From Brachionus plicatilis (lineage: Eukaryota > Rotifera > Eurotatoria > Ploima > Brachionidae), in contig QEOQ01000508.1 of the NCBI GenBank assembly GCA_010279815.1, forward strand, positions 1,449,129-1,513,128: a DNA stretch of 64,000 nucleotides, given 5' to 3'. Of this stretch, positions 36,401 to 46,598 are shown one piece after another. Positions within the stretch are counted from its first letter, which is position 1, and every line of letters starts with the position of its first letter. The notes under the pieces were generated by a model that was not told the DNA's origin, ran no database searches, and was given only the letters and a program-made list of their open reading frames with translations. The position numbers were made by a program, and so were the translations under genes.

Positions 36401-37590
36401 TAAGAACCCTCTGGTCTAATGGAATTGTCTACTGGAACAAACTGGTCCAAATTGAGATCGAATATTAAATCGACTTGACCACATTCCTGGGTCGTATCGC
36501 TCACGTCCGGTATATTTATTTGACTCTGACTTGTCTTTAGATCAATAAGAGATTTAGAATTGTTTAAACTAGACTCAGGAGTTGTGAGACAAGCTGTTGG
36601 TTTTGGCATTTCTTGGACACCATCTGTCACCACAGGAGCTAATGGCTTGCTTATTGTGTCCAATTTGCTCAGGCGTTCAAGTTTATTTTGAGTCTGAGCT
36701 ATTAAATTGTCCGATTTGGACAAAATGTCATGGAAAAAATCCTCATTTTTCTTTTTAATTTCTGGAAGTTGTCCTTCAGCTGGGCCAGAGTCAAGGGGAC
36801 TAATGTCATAATAAGTATTTGATGAAGGTGTTATGTCATCTAGTTTTTCCAGCTTGCTGTCTAGTTTTTCCGAGTTTTTTTTCAATGCTTCTAGAGCGAG
36901 CTCAATTTGGGATTTGGGATTTGGTGGCGGAGAAAAAGATGATTTGGCTTTGACTGGCTGAAATGGCATCGATTCGCCTTTTTTGTGCTCGAAAACAATT
37001 TTGCTCTGCTCTTGAAATGAGCCCGTAGCCTGGTCTTTGCGGTAAACCGCAGTGTACTTGTAATTCAGGTTAGTGGTGTCCATTTGGGCTTCATTGGAGT
37101 CATTTTCGTCTTCGTCATCTTCAAAGTCATCATTGGCCGAGTCAGTTGCTTTTTTTCGATTTATTTTTGATGTAAATTCTTCAATGTCACCTGTCAACAC
37201 GCTAAAATCGGACAACATTTGGTAAGAGGCTGACTCGTTTTTGGACGCCAGGAGATCATCCATTTTTAGATTCATTGTAATTTTATTTGGTATATGAGTC
37301 AGATTTTCTGTCGACTTACGCTTTTCGTACTGTTGGATGTAGTCTTCGATTCCATTTAATTTCAGTGGAGAATGGCTCCGCGGTCTGTCTATGGATTTAA
37401 GTTCAATTTTTTTTGCGTTGGGCTTATTGGGGTTGATTTTTAGTACGGAAATTTTGCTCTCATTGGTAAATGATTGACTGCTGCTTGACCTGCTATGCAT
37501 CCGCGAGAAAGGTTGAGCATTTTCCGATTGACTCTGGGTTAAATTTTCATCTTCGTCATCCAAAAGCTTAAAATCATTGATCTCTTCCAT
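30453..37590 (-). CDS. stnB: Stonin / stoned B endocytic adaptor
   Basis: Three exons, 37590-35547, 33430-32087 and 30781-30453, join in phase (both junctions split a codon after the first base) to 1238 aa, against about 1260 in Drosophila stoned B. Stonins link AP-2 to synaptotagmin and sort synaptic vesicle proteins during clathrin-mediated endocytosis. Exon 1 encodes a long acidic, Ser-rich, disordered N-terminus, then the start of the stonin homology region (GCIVLVRQPFRN... TWTECLVKLIDSEIG). Exons 2 and 3 encode the rest of that domain and the C-terminal mu-homology domain, with MNDILRHGKEIVGRLDIIP, MRFRTRPRRNYELPLQ, VWVYLFRVEKMFRYGAVHS, KIKGLDRLL and RSVSVNQCDEPPEKW, each matching stoned B in order. 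I saw no NPF motifs in the N-terminal part. Introns are 2116 and 1305 bases. Confidence 0.93.
31063..31230 (+). CDS. small ORF inside the stonin intron, doubtful
   Basis: A 55-codon frame opposite to stonin, starting MSILEKNPNNISLEPLEANA and ending HGMLCGINE. The DNA from about 31075 to 31330 is less AT-biased than the rest of the intron. There is no family resemblance; it could be a relic of an inserted element or chance. Confidence 0.15.
   Translation: MSILEKNPNNISLEPLEANAISSKKTRGKIKIFFPYGYISVKLRFSHGMLCGINE
34830..35040. repeat. dispersed repeat copy in the stonin intron
   Basis: Contains GGACTTGGAATTT, CCACAATAGCTACCTAGCAC and TTGACTTGGACTTTAACTTGG. The first and last kinds of word recur around 1110-1390, and the CCACAATA block recurs near 19985. 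This suggests fragments of one old element family. Confidence 0.4.
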
Positions 37591-39368
37591 TTTTTTAGCT
37601 TATTCTCAAGCTAAATTTGCATATTTTTTAGTAATCTAAAATAGAGATGAAAAAGAATTCTCCATGTAAATTTTTTTTCGATTTTTATCCTAAAAAAAAT
37701 AAATTTTATATTATTAAAACTTATCACTTTAATATTCGCTTCCTCAAAAGACAATTTTTTTTAAATACCCGAAAAAATTTTATTAATTTAAATTAATTTG
37801 AGAAATCAAAGAAGCAGAATTAATGTTCCCTTGTTAAATGAGGATTTATATTTCCTTTTGGCTGATTTAAAAAGATTTGTGACAAAAAAATATTATTTAA
37901 AGGCAAAATTAGCTCCAATTATTTTAAAATAAAGAAAGCTAGGAAAAAATTATAAACTAAGCATTTACAATTTTAAAAAATGGTAAATTATTCAACAAGC
38001 ATAAACAAAATTATTATAAATTCGAATTGAATTGTACTTAGGTTAAGGGTTAATCAAGTTAAAAAGCAAAAATTTGATTTATAATCTTAAGAAATTAAAT
38101 TTTAAATTTTAAAATAGCATGTTTATCCTTATTGAATAAAAATGAGGTCAGAAAACAATTTAAAATAGATAAATCCAAAAGAAAATCTGAAAATTTTTAA
38201 CTATTAATAGAATTGTAGCTAATAAGAAATAATTTTCACTGCATTTTTTGGCCTTATGTCAATTTTTAGATAACTTTGGGACAATAGATCGATGAGATTA
38301 GAACATAAATTTAAGATGAAATTTTTAGTTTCAATTCATTTATTACTTGGCTTGCGTGGTTCTTGTTTGTCAGGCTTTTAAAACAGGATGAAATAATTTC
38401 GAATTATAATAATTAATTTCGTTTGGTAAAAATTTCGAGCCTGAATTAAAAAACAAAAATCGATTTTTTTGTTCTTCACTGACAACCAAAATTCTATTAA
38501 AAAATGTATTGATTGTTCAAACTTTCGAAAAAAAGCTGACAATCTTTTTATCCAGAAAAATTTTTTTGATTAAAACTTGTTTTTATAATTCTATCCTTAT
38601 TTTCTCAAAGGTTGAAATGAAAAAAATATACTTTCTAATTATTTATAATTAAATAGAAAATGAATTTGATCATATCGATAAACTGGGTTTTCAATACTGT
38701 GGAACTTGATTTGAGATTTACATGAAATTCGATTAAGAAAAATATCTATATAATTATACTCAAAAACTTAAATTTAAATAAAATCTCTCAGATTTCTCTT
38801 AGCAAAAAGATGATAAAATCTAAATTGCTATTTTAAAACTGTATTTTTATTCATTTAAAAATTTTGCGAATAATATTATATATGTTTGTTAAAAATAATT
38901 CCAAATTCTAATGCATACTTGATTATTTTATAAAAGTGTTTACAATTTTATTTCCTCTTCAGGTTCATCATAGATAAAACATATTTTTTTCGATATTAAT
39001 AAAATTAAGGCTTTATTGAAATGATAAGTTCCTTAGCTAACCGAATATTTATCTTCAAATCAATATTTTTTGTAGACATACATTTAATATTACTTTAATT
39101 TCAAACAGAGAATACGGACATATTCAAATTTGATTGTTTTTAAATTAAATTTTAGAGATTTTTTTTGAGATTTTAAAATTCTTTAATTTATTAAATTCAA
39201 TAATATTAACTAATAAAATTTATTTATTGCTCATAAAAATCATAAAATAAATATTAAAATTTTTAAGTGCTTTTCGAATCTTCGTCTAAAAGAATTTCTA
39301 AATTTTTGAAAATAACCCAAAGCTAAATACAAAATAAAAATTAATTATTTGATTGTTTTAAAAGCATT
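37591..39368. other. intergenic, AT-rich, nothing recognised
   Basis: Upstream of stonin and downstream of the minus-strand gene at 39369. No supported exon or repeat; one less AT-rich patch at about 38340-38390 has no recognisable function. Confidence 0.45.
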
Positions 39369-40110
39369 TTAAATTACTTCAACACAGAGACAAATAATTC
39401 TTCCGATAACACAATATGCCAGGATTGATCGAATTAAATAAAAATAGATTCCAGATGCTGAACTTCCATAATTCAAGACAAAATAGAGCCAAATTGGCAA
39501 ACCTTGGAGTCCAGCTGAAATTGCTGTAATTCCCAATGGATTTCTAAAATTGTTCTGGAAAAGTTTTTTTACTAAAAATGGTGCCCGATCGAAAGTTTCT
39601 TTCCATCTTGCTCCATTTTTTTGTGTAAAACTAAACGATAACCACTCAATAACAGAAATGATGTAACCAAACTTATTGTTAATTTAAATTTTTGACTATT
39701 TTTTTTTTAAATTTTAATATGAAAATTACCCTCCACACGTGTACCCATAATATTCCTCTACTCATATTGTCCAATACCACATCAATCCACGCTCCAAAAG
39801 CACTAATTTGATTTAGCTTTTTTGCAAAATATCCATCAAAAACTAAATAATTTAAAGTTTATATTTTAGAAAGAAAAAATTTTTCTATTTTTTATAAATA
39901 CTTACAATCTAATGATATTTGGAAAATAAACAAAACCAAAAAGATCTTCGGCTCGTCAATGTACATCCATGCGAAAATTATTAAAATTAGACGAAAATAG
40001 TCTTTATTGAATTGAATTATTTAAAACTAAGGTTTTAAGATCAGGATCAAAGAAATTTAAGTACCTATGATATTTGGGACATAGAGCAAAATTGAAGTTT
40101 TTGAATTCAT
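39369..40110 (-). CDS. CDP-alcohol phosphatidyltransferase (phosphatidylinositol synthase-like), 185 aa
   Basis: Four exons on the minus strand, 40110-40065, 40001-39906, 39842-39730 and 39671-39369, all GT-AG with phases closing. The product begins MNSKTSILLYVPNIIDYFRL, like the VPNLIGYARI start of CDIPT. It then has the diagnostic motif DxxDG-x2-A-[R]-x8-G-x3-D-x3-D as DFFDGYFAKKLNQISAFG followed by AWIDVVLD. All four Asp are present, but the usual Arg is Lys. Several hydrophobic segments indicate a multi-pass membrane enzyme, as expected for ER phospholipid synthesis by transfer of a CDP-linked lipid to an alcohol. Human CDIPT has 213 aa, so this is slightly short. The substrate alcohol cannot be read from sequence; inositol is the best guess from the N-terminus. 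It lies 172 bases downstream of the MTAP stop, same strand. Confidence 0.75.
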
Positions 40111-40282
40111 TTTTTTAAATTATGAAACAAACGTTAATAAAAACTAATTATTTGTGTTAAACTATAAAAATTTTTATCATAAAAGTCAAAGCTTTTATCA
40201 GATTTTATTAAATAAATGTTAAAACAATGACCTAAATTAGACTAAAAAATTTGAGGAAAAAAATTCAAACTCAAAAACAGCT

Positions 40283-41128
40283 TTACATTTTACTGTTCTC
40301 AACCATTTTTGAATGTTTGTCTAAAATTGGTTGCCAATCTATCTGTGCTAATCTTGGCACAACTTCATAAACTAAATTAGTCACTTTATGAAGCGTTTCT
40401 TTAAATGTCTTTAAAACAGAGGCAACATCAACGTGTTCAGTATCGTCAACATTATCTCTCCAGCAGTCATAATCAGTAACAATTCCGATCGAGGCATAAG
40501 GCATGCCTAATTCTTTGGCTAATACGACTTCTGGACAAGTGGTCATGTTAATGGTGTGACCACCCCATTGCTGAAATATCTTCGACTCAGCTCTAGAAGA
40601 AAACCTTGGTCCTTCAATAGTTACCATGGTAGATTTTTCATGGAAACCAATTGCCATTTTTTTGCATTCGTCAATAATCACCTGACGCATTTCATTATTA
40701 AAAGCGGGATACATTGGAATGTGGCATATCTTGGCAAATTCTACTTTGCTACCATCAAAAAAACTTTGTTCCCTTTTATAAGTCCTGTCTATAAAGTCGT
40801 CCAATATGGCCAAGTCCCCAGGTTTATAGTTCTCATTCAAAGAGCCGCATGCAGTCGTGACTAAAAGAATTTGGCAACCAGCTTTTTTTAAGGCCAGTAA
40901 GTTGGCACGGTAGTTTACATTTGAAGGACCTGTTAAGTGATTTTTATCATGTCTTGATAACAAAACGCATTCCACGTTATTAATTTTTCCGCACATAAGT
41001 TTGTCGGATGGTGCGCCAAAAATGGTGTCTATCTCAATTTCATGCGAGTCCTGCAAAAAATTAACATTGTTTAGTCCAGTTCCTCCAATTATGCCAATTT
41101 TAAGTTTAAACTCGTTTGTAGATACCAT
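40283..41128 (-). CDS. MTAP: S-methyl-5'-thioadenosine phosphorylase
   Basis: A single exon of 281 aa (human 283). It cleaves methylthioadenosine with phosphate to adenine and methylthioribose-1-phosphate in the methionine salvage pathway, in the cytosol. Family markers in order: GIIGGTGL near the N-terminus (phosphate-binding Thr), RHDKNHLTGPSNVNYRAN (phosphate-binding Arg-His), TTACGSL, MVTIEGPRFSSRAES, NMTTCPEVVLAKELGM (substrate Met and Thr) and VTDYDCW (catalytic Asp). No insertion, truncation or altered key residue is visible. MTAP lies between two minus-strand genes, with about 95 bases separating its start from the stop of the bHLH-Orange gene. Confidence 0.96.
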   Translation of the reverse strand: MVSTNEFKLKIGIIGGTGLNNVNFLQDSHEIEIDTIFGAPSDKLMCGKINNVECVLLSRHDKNHLTGPSNVNYRANLLALKKAGCQILLVTTACGSLNENYKPGDLAILDDFIDRTYKREQSFFDGSKVEFAKICHIPMYPAFNNEMRQVIIDECKKMAIGFHEKSTMVTIEGPRFSSRAESKIFQQWGGHTINMTTCPEVVLAKELGMPYASIGIVTDYDCWRDNVDDTEHVDVASVLKTFKETLHKVTNLVYEVVPRLAQIDWQPILDKHSKMVENSKM

Positions 41129-41222
41129 TTTAAAATAAATTTTAAATAAAATGAATTAAAAATTTTATTTGAAAAATGTGCAAAAAATTTTTTTTGATAA
41201 AGCAAAATTTAAGTTTTATTTG

Positions 41223-41692
41223 TTATTTGAGAGAATGCTTTAAGTGAGATAACAATCTTGAGTAAAACTGGCTTTCGATGCTTAAGTTTTCACAATCAAT
41301 TAAATATGTTGAAATGTCGAACATACAGTCTCTAAAGCCTTGTCTTTTAAAGTCGAAATCAAATGCAGTTGAGTTCGATTTCAAATAGCTAGTTGTCAAC
41401 TGTAATATTTCAGCTTTTTCCAATTTTTCAAACTGATCCTTTCGAATAGCTTAAGGAATTTAAATTTGAAAAATATTTTAATTATTAATAATAATTAAAT
41501 AACCTTCTGGAACCAAGCTTTTTAGTTGAGTCAGGCACAAATTTATTCTGTCTCTTCTTTTTTTTTCAATCGACTGAAATTTGAAATTTGCTCAAAATTT
41601 TTAATTTTAAAAAAAAAAACATTTACCCCTCTTTTTTGACTGTTTGATGAATTCATTTTAAATTTTAACTCATTTGATACAAATTCTGACAT
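41223..41692 (-). CDS. short bHLH-Orange transcription factor (HELT/Hey-like), 120 aa
   Basis: Three exons, 41692-41627, 41573-41504 and 41449-41223, joined in phase. After a 22-residue N-terminus comes the basic region and helix 1, SIEKKRRDRINLCLTQLKSL, then the loop VPEAIRKDQ and helix 2, KLEKAEILQLTTSYLKS. The Orange domain follows: GFRDCMFDISTYLIDCE and QFYSRLLSHLKHSL. KLEKAEILxxT is characteristic of Hey/HELT rather than classic Hes, and the basic region lacks the Hes-type Pro. The protein stops right after Orange, with no C-terminal tail, WRPW or YxPW motif, so it may not recruit Groucho in the usual way. Known members bind E- or N-boxes as repressors in development. Exon 2 uses a GTTATT donor. 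ATG at 41692 was chosen; a second in-frame ATG at codon 13 is possible. Confidence 0.82.
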
Positions 41693-43898
41693 GTTTAAAT
41701 ACTCTTTCTTAAGAAAATAAACATGGGCAATATAGATCCAAATTGATTCTGCGATAAAATCTTAATAGAACATCTTAATAAAATAAATAAATTGAGTTGA
41801 AAAATCTTAAGTATTTAAGATAACTCGAATTTTGATTACTTAAATTTTTATTATTATTTGTTTTTTTTGTTGGGAGAGTGAAGTTGGGAGCAATTTTTCG
41901 GAGCAAATCAATTATTTTCAAATAAAACATTAATAACTCTTTCAAAATGAAGATTGGTTAAAAATTTTTTTTTTTACAATAATTAAAAAATTTTGTTAAA
42001 ATTTAAAATGGATTTTGAACAATTTTTTTTTTTAAAAATTTGGATTTTATACAATTTTAAATAAATTGTTCTTCTCCATATAAAAATTGTTCCCAACTTC
42101 AATCTCCCATTTATGTTAAACATATGCAGCCGGGTGCCTCACAATGGCAGATAGAGTTCCAAGGGTGAAGATTAACAACAAATAAAAAGAGATTAAAATA
42201 CATAAAAAATGTGATTCACGCACAAAATGAATTTATTGAAATGTGAAAATCACATAATATAATTTTTTAAATCAAAATTCCATAAAAAAATTTAAAAAAA
42301 TTAAAGTCAATAATTTAAATAAAATATTCTTCTTTTTTCAATTAAAATCAAGTTTTTGCTAAAGAACTTTACCAAACTAACTCTTGAAAGTTTCTTAGTA
42401 TCGTTTAAAATTTTAATATTCATCTTTTAAAATTATTTCTTTTTAAAAATAAAAAGAGTCAAGATCACAAAAATTAAAATGAAAATCAATTAAAAAAGTT
42501 CACATTTAGAAAGGAAAAAAGAATTTTAATTTCTTAATAATTTTTTAAGAAAAAATAATTTTGTTAGATTTAGTTTTATGCGCAGAGTTTTTAGTTTCAC
42601 TTTTTTTATTTGTTTTTAATCCTCACCCGAGTTCCAATAAGAACCAATATGTGTGCTTTTGCTATCTTTCTGATTTCTAGTAATGAATTGAATACCCTCT
42701 TGATATTCAGTTCTGAAATTATCATTGCTATTTTTCATTAAAAATAAGATTGATTTCTTCTGTAAATAATTCCATTTTTTCTTCATTTTTTTAACATTTT
42801 GGAACGAAAATTTTCCATTGTTTAAAGAAATATAATAGAATTGATTTTCAATTTTAAAAAAAGTGAAAAAAAAAAATTAATTTTTTTCGAAAAATTACTT
42901 TAGAATCATTGTTTTCATGTCAACAAATAATTTTATTTTTGAATAAATTTTGATGTCTTTCTTTTTTATGCCGATTTCAAACTGATAAATTATACTCAAA
43001 TTATAGTCTTAAATATTTCGTATAGACTTATTTATAGACTAATTTTTAACAGTTTTAAACGATTTCCTTTTTCTTCCAAATTTATTAAAATTTTTGTTCT
43101 AATTGAAGAATCATATCAGTCCCAAAAATTTTTAATTTTACTATATTTTTTCCAAAAATTTAATTGAATATGACAGAAGGATTTTTGAAAATTACTACAA
43201 AATTATTATTTTTATCTTAATATGAAAAATTAATATAATATATAGTGGTTCTTGCCTAAGTGAAATATTCTTAAAAAAATTACCATTCCAATCTGTTCTA
43301 TTTCTTTCTTAAATTGTATTTAATTCGAATTTTTATATTCGAAATTTTAAATAAATAGATGAAAATGTTAAGAATCATTTAAAATTTCAAATTTTTATAT
43401 TAAGTATTTTTTAATTGACAGTTTAATAGCGTGGCACTACTAAATAAAGAATTTAGATTCTTTCACAAAACTTTATTGAAAACAAAATAAACACATAGAA
43501 AGGGTGTTACAGGGTGGTAGAGAGGGTGTTACATTATTTTAGCGTTTTTTTTTCAATTCAAGCAATTCAAATTACAATCTTATATTTCTTTCCTAGTTAA
43601 ATAAACAATTTACTTTTATTATGTAACTTCGAAACAACCCAAATTGATTATCAATTTAAATTTTATTTTACGGCGAAATCGGCCAACAATACTTTTTCTT
43701 TACAAAATAAATATGAAAAATATAAAAAAAATGTTCATTAATCTTGAGAAAAACTTGATGAAACATCTTAATAAAAATAAAAAAAACAAATTAGACTGAA
43801 AATTTTTGATATTACATAATTTATCATTTGTGTCATATGTTGAATCACTAAATTCGTAAATATGTCTCTTAGAAGAATATTTGAAATTATTTTAATAA
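41693..43898. other. intergenic, AT-rich, with one short ORF
   Basis: Upstream of the bHLH-Orange gene. Contains the small ORF at 42616-42786 and, at 43497-43536, AGGGTGTTACAGGGTGG, which resembles the repeated words in the arms of the transposon at 14891-16471. Otherwise nothing recognised. Confidence 0.4.
42616..42786 (-). CDS. possible small protein or last exon, 56 codons
   Basis: Starts MKKKWNYLQKKSILF and ends KDSKSTHIGSYWNSGED. The frame stays open upstream through NNGKFSFQNVKK, so it may be the last exon of a longer gene whose other exons I could not find. Composition (Trp, Gly, His, Asp, Glu) is protein-like and stands out from the AT-rich flanks. No family recognised. Confidence 0.4.
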   Translation of the reverse strand: MKKKWNYLQKKSILFLMKNSNDNFRTEYQEGIQFITRNQKDSKSTHIGSYWNSGED

Positions 43899-44579
43899 AT
43901 GAGTTACAAAATTGAACAAAACTTAGATAGAATATTGGGAAGTAAAAACTGGAATAACATTTTACTGCGATATAGAGTGCGTGAAGAACTGGTCAAGCTA
44001 GACTTTGATCCTGATAAAGCTGCTAAATATCTACACCAGCTCGATGATAAAAATTTAATCGAATTCAGAAGTAGAATTTTCAAGTTGGCACGAGATTTCT
44101 ATTTTGAAATTTTGCTTCTCGAAACACTAGGGCCAAAGCCAATTTTAATTAATGATATTGATCCAAATCAATCCTTGAATTATACCAAAAGGTGCAAATT
44201 AGTTCAGCACTGTTTAGAGTTTTTTAGATACTTGACCGATTATTCCAATGATCAAGATTATTTTTTGCCTTCAAAATGTGTTTGCTTCAGTACTAAAAAA
44301 GTAAATTTTCCACTCGGAAAATCTTTTTTAGAAAAACAGATGAACGGATGGAAGAATATCAAAACAAAAGTTATTAATTTATCGTCAGAGATGACCAATT
44401 TTAAGAGTTTATCTTCGGACTGTGACAAAAAAGAAAATAATCTATTGGCATGCAAAAAGAAAATCGTTCAATTGAAGGAACAAAATGATACATTGAAGAT
44501 TATAGTGACGTTTATGTCAATTTTAATTCTTAGTCTATTTGTTTTGTATATTTTTTTAATCTGTTCATTAAGAATATAA
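43899..44579 (+). CDS. uncharacterised tail-anchored protein, 226 aa
   Basis: Single exon. The N-terminal ~170 residues are mixed alpha-helical (NNILLRYRVREELVKL; ARDFYFEILLLETLG) with two Cys in PSKCVCFSTKK. Residues about 165-198 look like a short coiled coil (DKKENNLLACKKKIVQLKEQ). The C-terminus is one hydrophobic segment, IIVTFMSILILSLFVLYIFL, followed by a few residues, the arrangement of a tail-anchored membrane protein with its bulk in the cytosol. I do not recognise the family. It converges on the minus-strand ORF 44777-45805 with a 197-base gap. Confidence 0.65.
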   Translation: MSYKIEQNLDRILGSKNWNNILLRYRVREELVKLDFDPDKAAKYLHQLDDKNLIEFRSRIFKLARDFYFEILLLETLGPKPILINDIDPNQSLNYTKRCKLVQHCLEFFRYLTDYSNDQDYFLPSKCVCFSTKKVNFPLGKSFLEKQMNGWKNIKTKVINLSSEMTNFKSLSSDCDKKENNLLACKKKIVQLKEQNDTLKIIVTFMSILILSLFVLYIFLICSLRI

Positions 44580-44776
44580 AAATAGATAAATAGGAGATAC
44601 GGGTTCGAATTCTTTTGGTAGTTAAGCTCAACTTAACTTAAAATAATTTGATACAATCAATCAAAATAAGCTTTATAGATAAAAGAATATGAATCTGATA
44701 AATTTCCTAAAAAAATTTAAATTTTTCAAAATAAAATTTTTATTAAATTAACTCTTTAAATTTAATTTTAACGTAT

Positions 44777-45805
44777 TCATAGAATTTCTCCTTCTAGCGA
44801 TTCGAAATCTATTCCCATGTACTTTTTTCCTTCTGGACTTAGATAGCAATGAGTTCTGTAAAAATCAAATAGCAATTCTTTGCCATTAAGAATTTCATTG
44901 AGAAATTCATAGCAATAGTCGATGTCTAAGTTAGAATTGAGAGCCGAGTCAAGCCAAGTTATTTGTTGAGTAAAAAGATTTTTTTCAGCCTGAATTCCCA
45001 AGTCGAGTAAATTGATTTTTTCATTAGGATCATTGAAATTTGACAAATTTAAATTATCTCTAAGGTGTCGAGCTATTATATGACTCGTGAGATTCAAAAA
45101 TAAACGTGTAAAATTCAATTTGAATATTTTCAAAATTCGTTCTTGATCCATTTTGAAAAGTTGAAAATCGTTTAGGTAAGATTGGTGACGTATGTTGTTG
45201 AGGTAGATTGTGTCCAAACCTGCAAAACCATACAAATCACTCAAATCACAATTGAAGAATTTTAATTTTAACTTTGACATATCAAAATCAAATTCGTGAA
45301 CGTTTAAAACTTGTTTCAGAGATAAAAAAATTCTAGTTTTTATCACTTGATTTTGTTTAAGAATTTCAAAAATCTCAATTAGCTCTTTTTTGAATATAAT
45401 AGTTGGTTCGCTGCCCAAAACGAAAACACTCTCCAGATTACTTAAAAAAATGCTTAAATCATCTTCTGCATCAATTTTTGAATTAGTTAAATTGTTAATT
45501 AAAAATAGTTGTGCCAAATGATGTTCGTCAAAATTTTCTCTTGTACTCAGCAGAAGATTGTAAAGTTTTTGTATGTCAGATTGGTTGAAACCATCATTTT
45601 TTAAGAAATAACGATTATGATATAAATTCCAAATAATGCTATCTCTTAGTTGTGAAACAATTTTCTTTAAATCACTATTTATTTTTATTTTTATTGATTT
45701 TAACTGATTCAATGGAGCCAAAAATTTACTGAAAAACGGCTTGAAATAAAACAAATCATCATTTAAATGAAGTCTAAAATATTGAATAAAGAATTCCGCT
45801 GCCAT
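44777..45805 (-). CDS. uncharacterised protein, 342 aa
   Basis: Single exon, ATG at 45805. Rich in Leu, Phe, Asn and Asp, helical throughout, with no signal peptide or clear membrane segment. The most distinctive part is the block DLYGFAGLDTIYLNNIRH at about residues 190-207, followed by a long helix (RILKIFKLNFTRLFLNLTSH) and AEKNLF. The C-terminus is SPEGKKYMGIDFESLEGEIL. I cannot assign a family. No frameshift or stop interrupts it, and its length without stops in AT-rich DNA makes a real gene likely. Confidence 0.65.
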   Translation of the reverse strand: MAAEFFIQYFRLHLNDDLFYFKPFFSKFLAPLNQLKSIKIKINSDLKKIVSQLRDSIIWNLYHNRYFLKNDGFNQSDIQKLYNLLLSTRENFDEHHLAQLFLINNLTNSKIDAEDDLSIFLSNLESVFVLGSEPTIIFKKELIEIFEILKQNQVIKTRIFLSLKQVLNVHEFDFDMSKLKLKFFNCDLSDLYGFAGLDTIYLNNIRHQSYLNDFQLFKMDQERILKIFKLNFTRLFLNLTSHIIARHLRDNLNLSNFNDPNEKINLLDLGIQAEKNLFTQQITWLDSALNSNLDIDYCYEFLNEILNGKELLFDFYRTHCYLSPEGKKYMGIDFESLEGEIL

Positions 45806-46598
45806 TCAACTTTTTTTGTTAGTTTTTTAAGTTTGAAAAAAATTTTAAAAAAAGATAGGATTTTTAAATTTAAAACTAGACAAGATTATTTTTAGAAATA
45901 TTTTGATCGTTTGCTTTTTTTAGAATTGCAAAAAAAAATTTAAAAGTTGAATAGAAAATCATATGAAATTCTTAAAAATTCCATTGTGCAATTTTTTTAA
46001 TATTTAGAAATCTAGATTATAGACAAAGAAATTTATTAATATCAATTTTTGACAAAGTCACTTTGATTTTTCTTGGGTATCGAAAAATTTATACAAATGA
46101 TACAATTTTTACTGCAAAGATTTAAAATTTAAACTGCAAATCAATCTGATTGAAACAACTGTTGTTTCACCGAATGTAAAAGTCTGTGTAACTGGAAAAG
46201 AATAAATACCAAAATTTTGTTTTTCTTTTAATTTCTTGAAATGACTTTGCAATTTAAAAGAATAAAATTAAAGATAAATTAAAAAAATTTTTAATTCAAA
46301 AATGCTGATTTTTTTCGGATTAATATCAACGAGATCTAATTAGGAGAGTTTTTGTTTCAATTTACAAGTCTTAAGTCAAGCTACTTTGAGTTAAAATTTT
46401 GATTTAAAACAAAAGTCTGATTAAAACAAAACATTTGAATGATTGCTGATTTTAATCTAATTTTTCAATAAATTAGAAAAATTAGTTCATATTATTTATT
46501 TATATTAGTTAAATAAAAACTACTATTGTTTTTGAATTTTTATTTAAGATAAATTAAAAGTATTTTTTTTTAAATTTTAAAATAAATCTTATAAATAA
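45806..46598. other. intergenic, nothing recognised
   Basis: AT-rich spacer between two minus-strand genes. A 16-base near-palindrome GAAACAACTGTTGTTTC at about 46153 echoes the GTGAAACAAC words of the MITE at 13496-13834, but no element is discernible. Confidence 0.4.

Noticed and set aside
44598..44612. GGGTTCGAATTC resembling a tRNA T-loop
   Set aside because: Flanking bases do not form a T stem, and no acceptor, D or anticodon arm can be folded around it on either strand.
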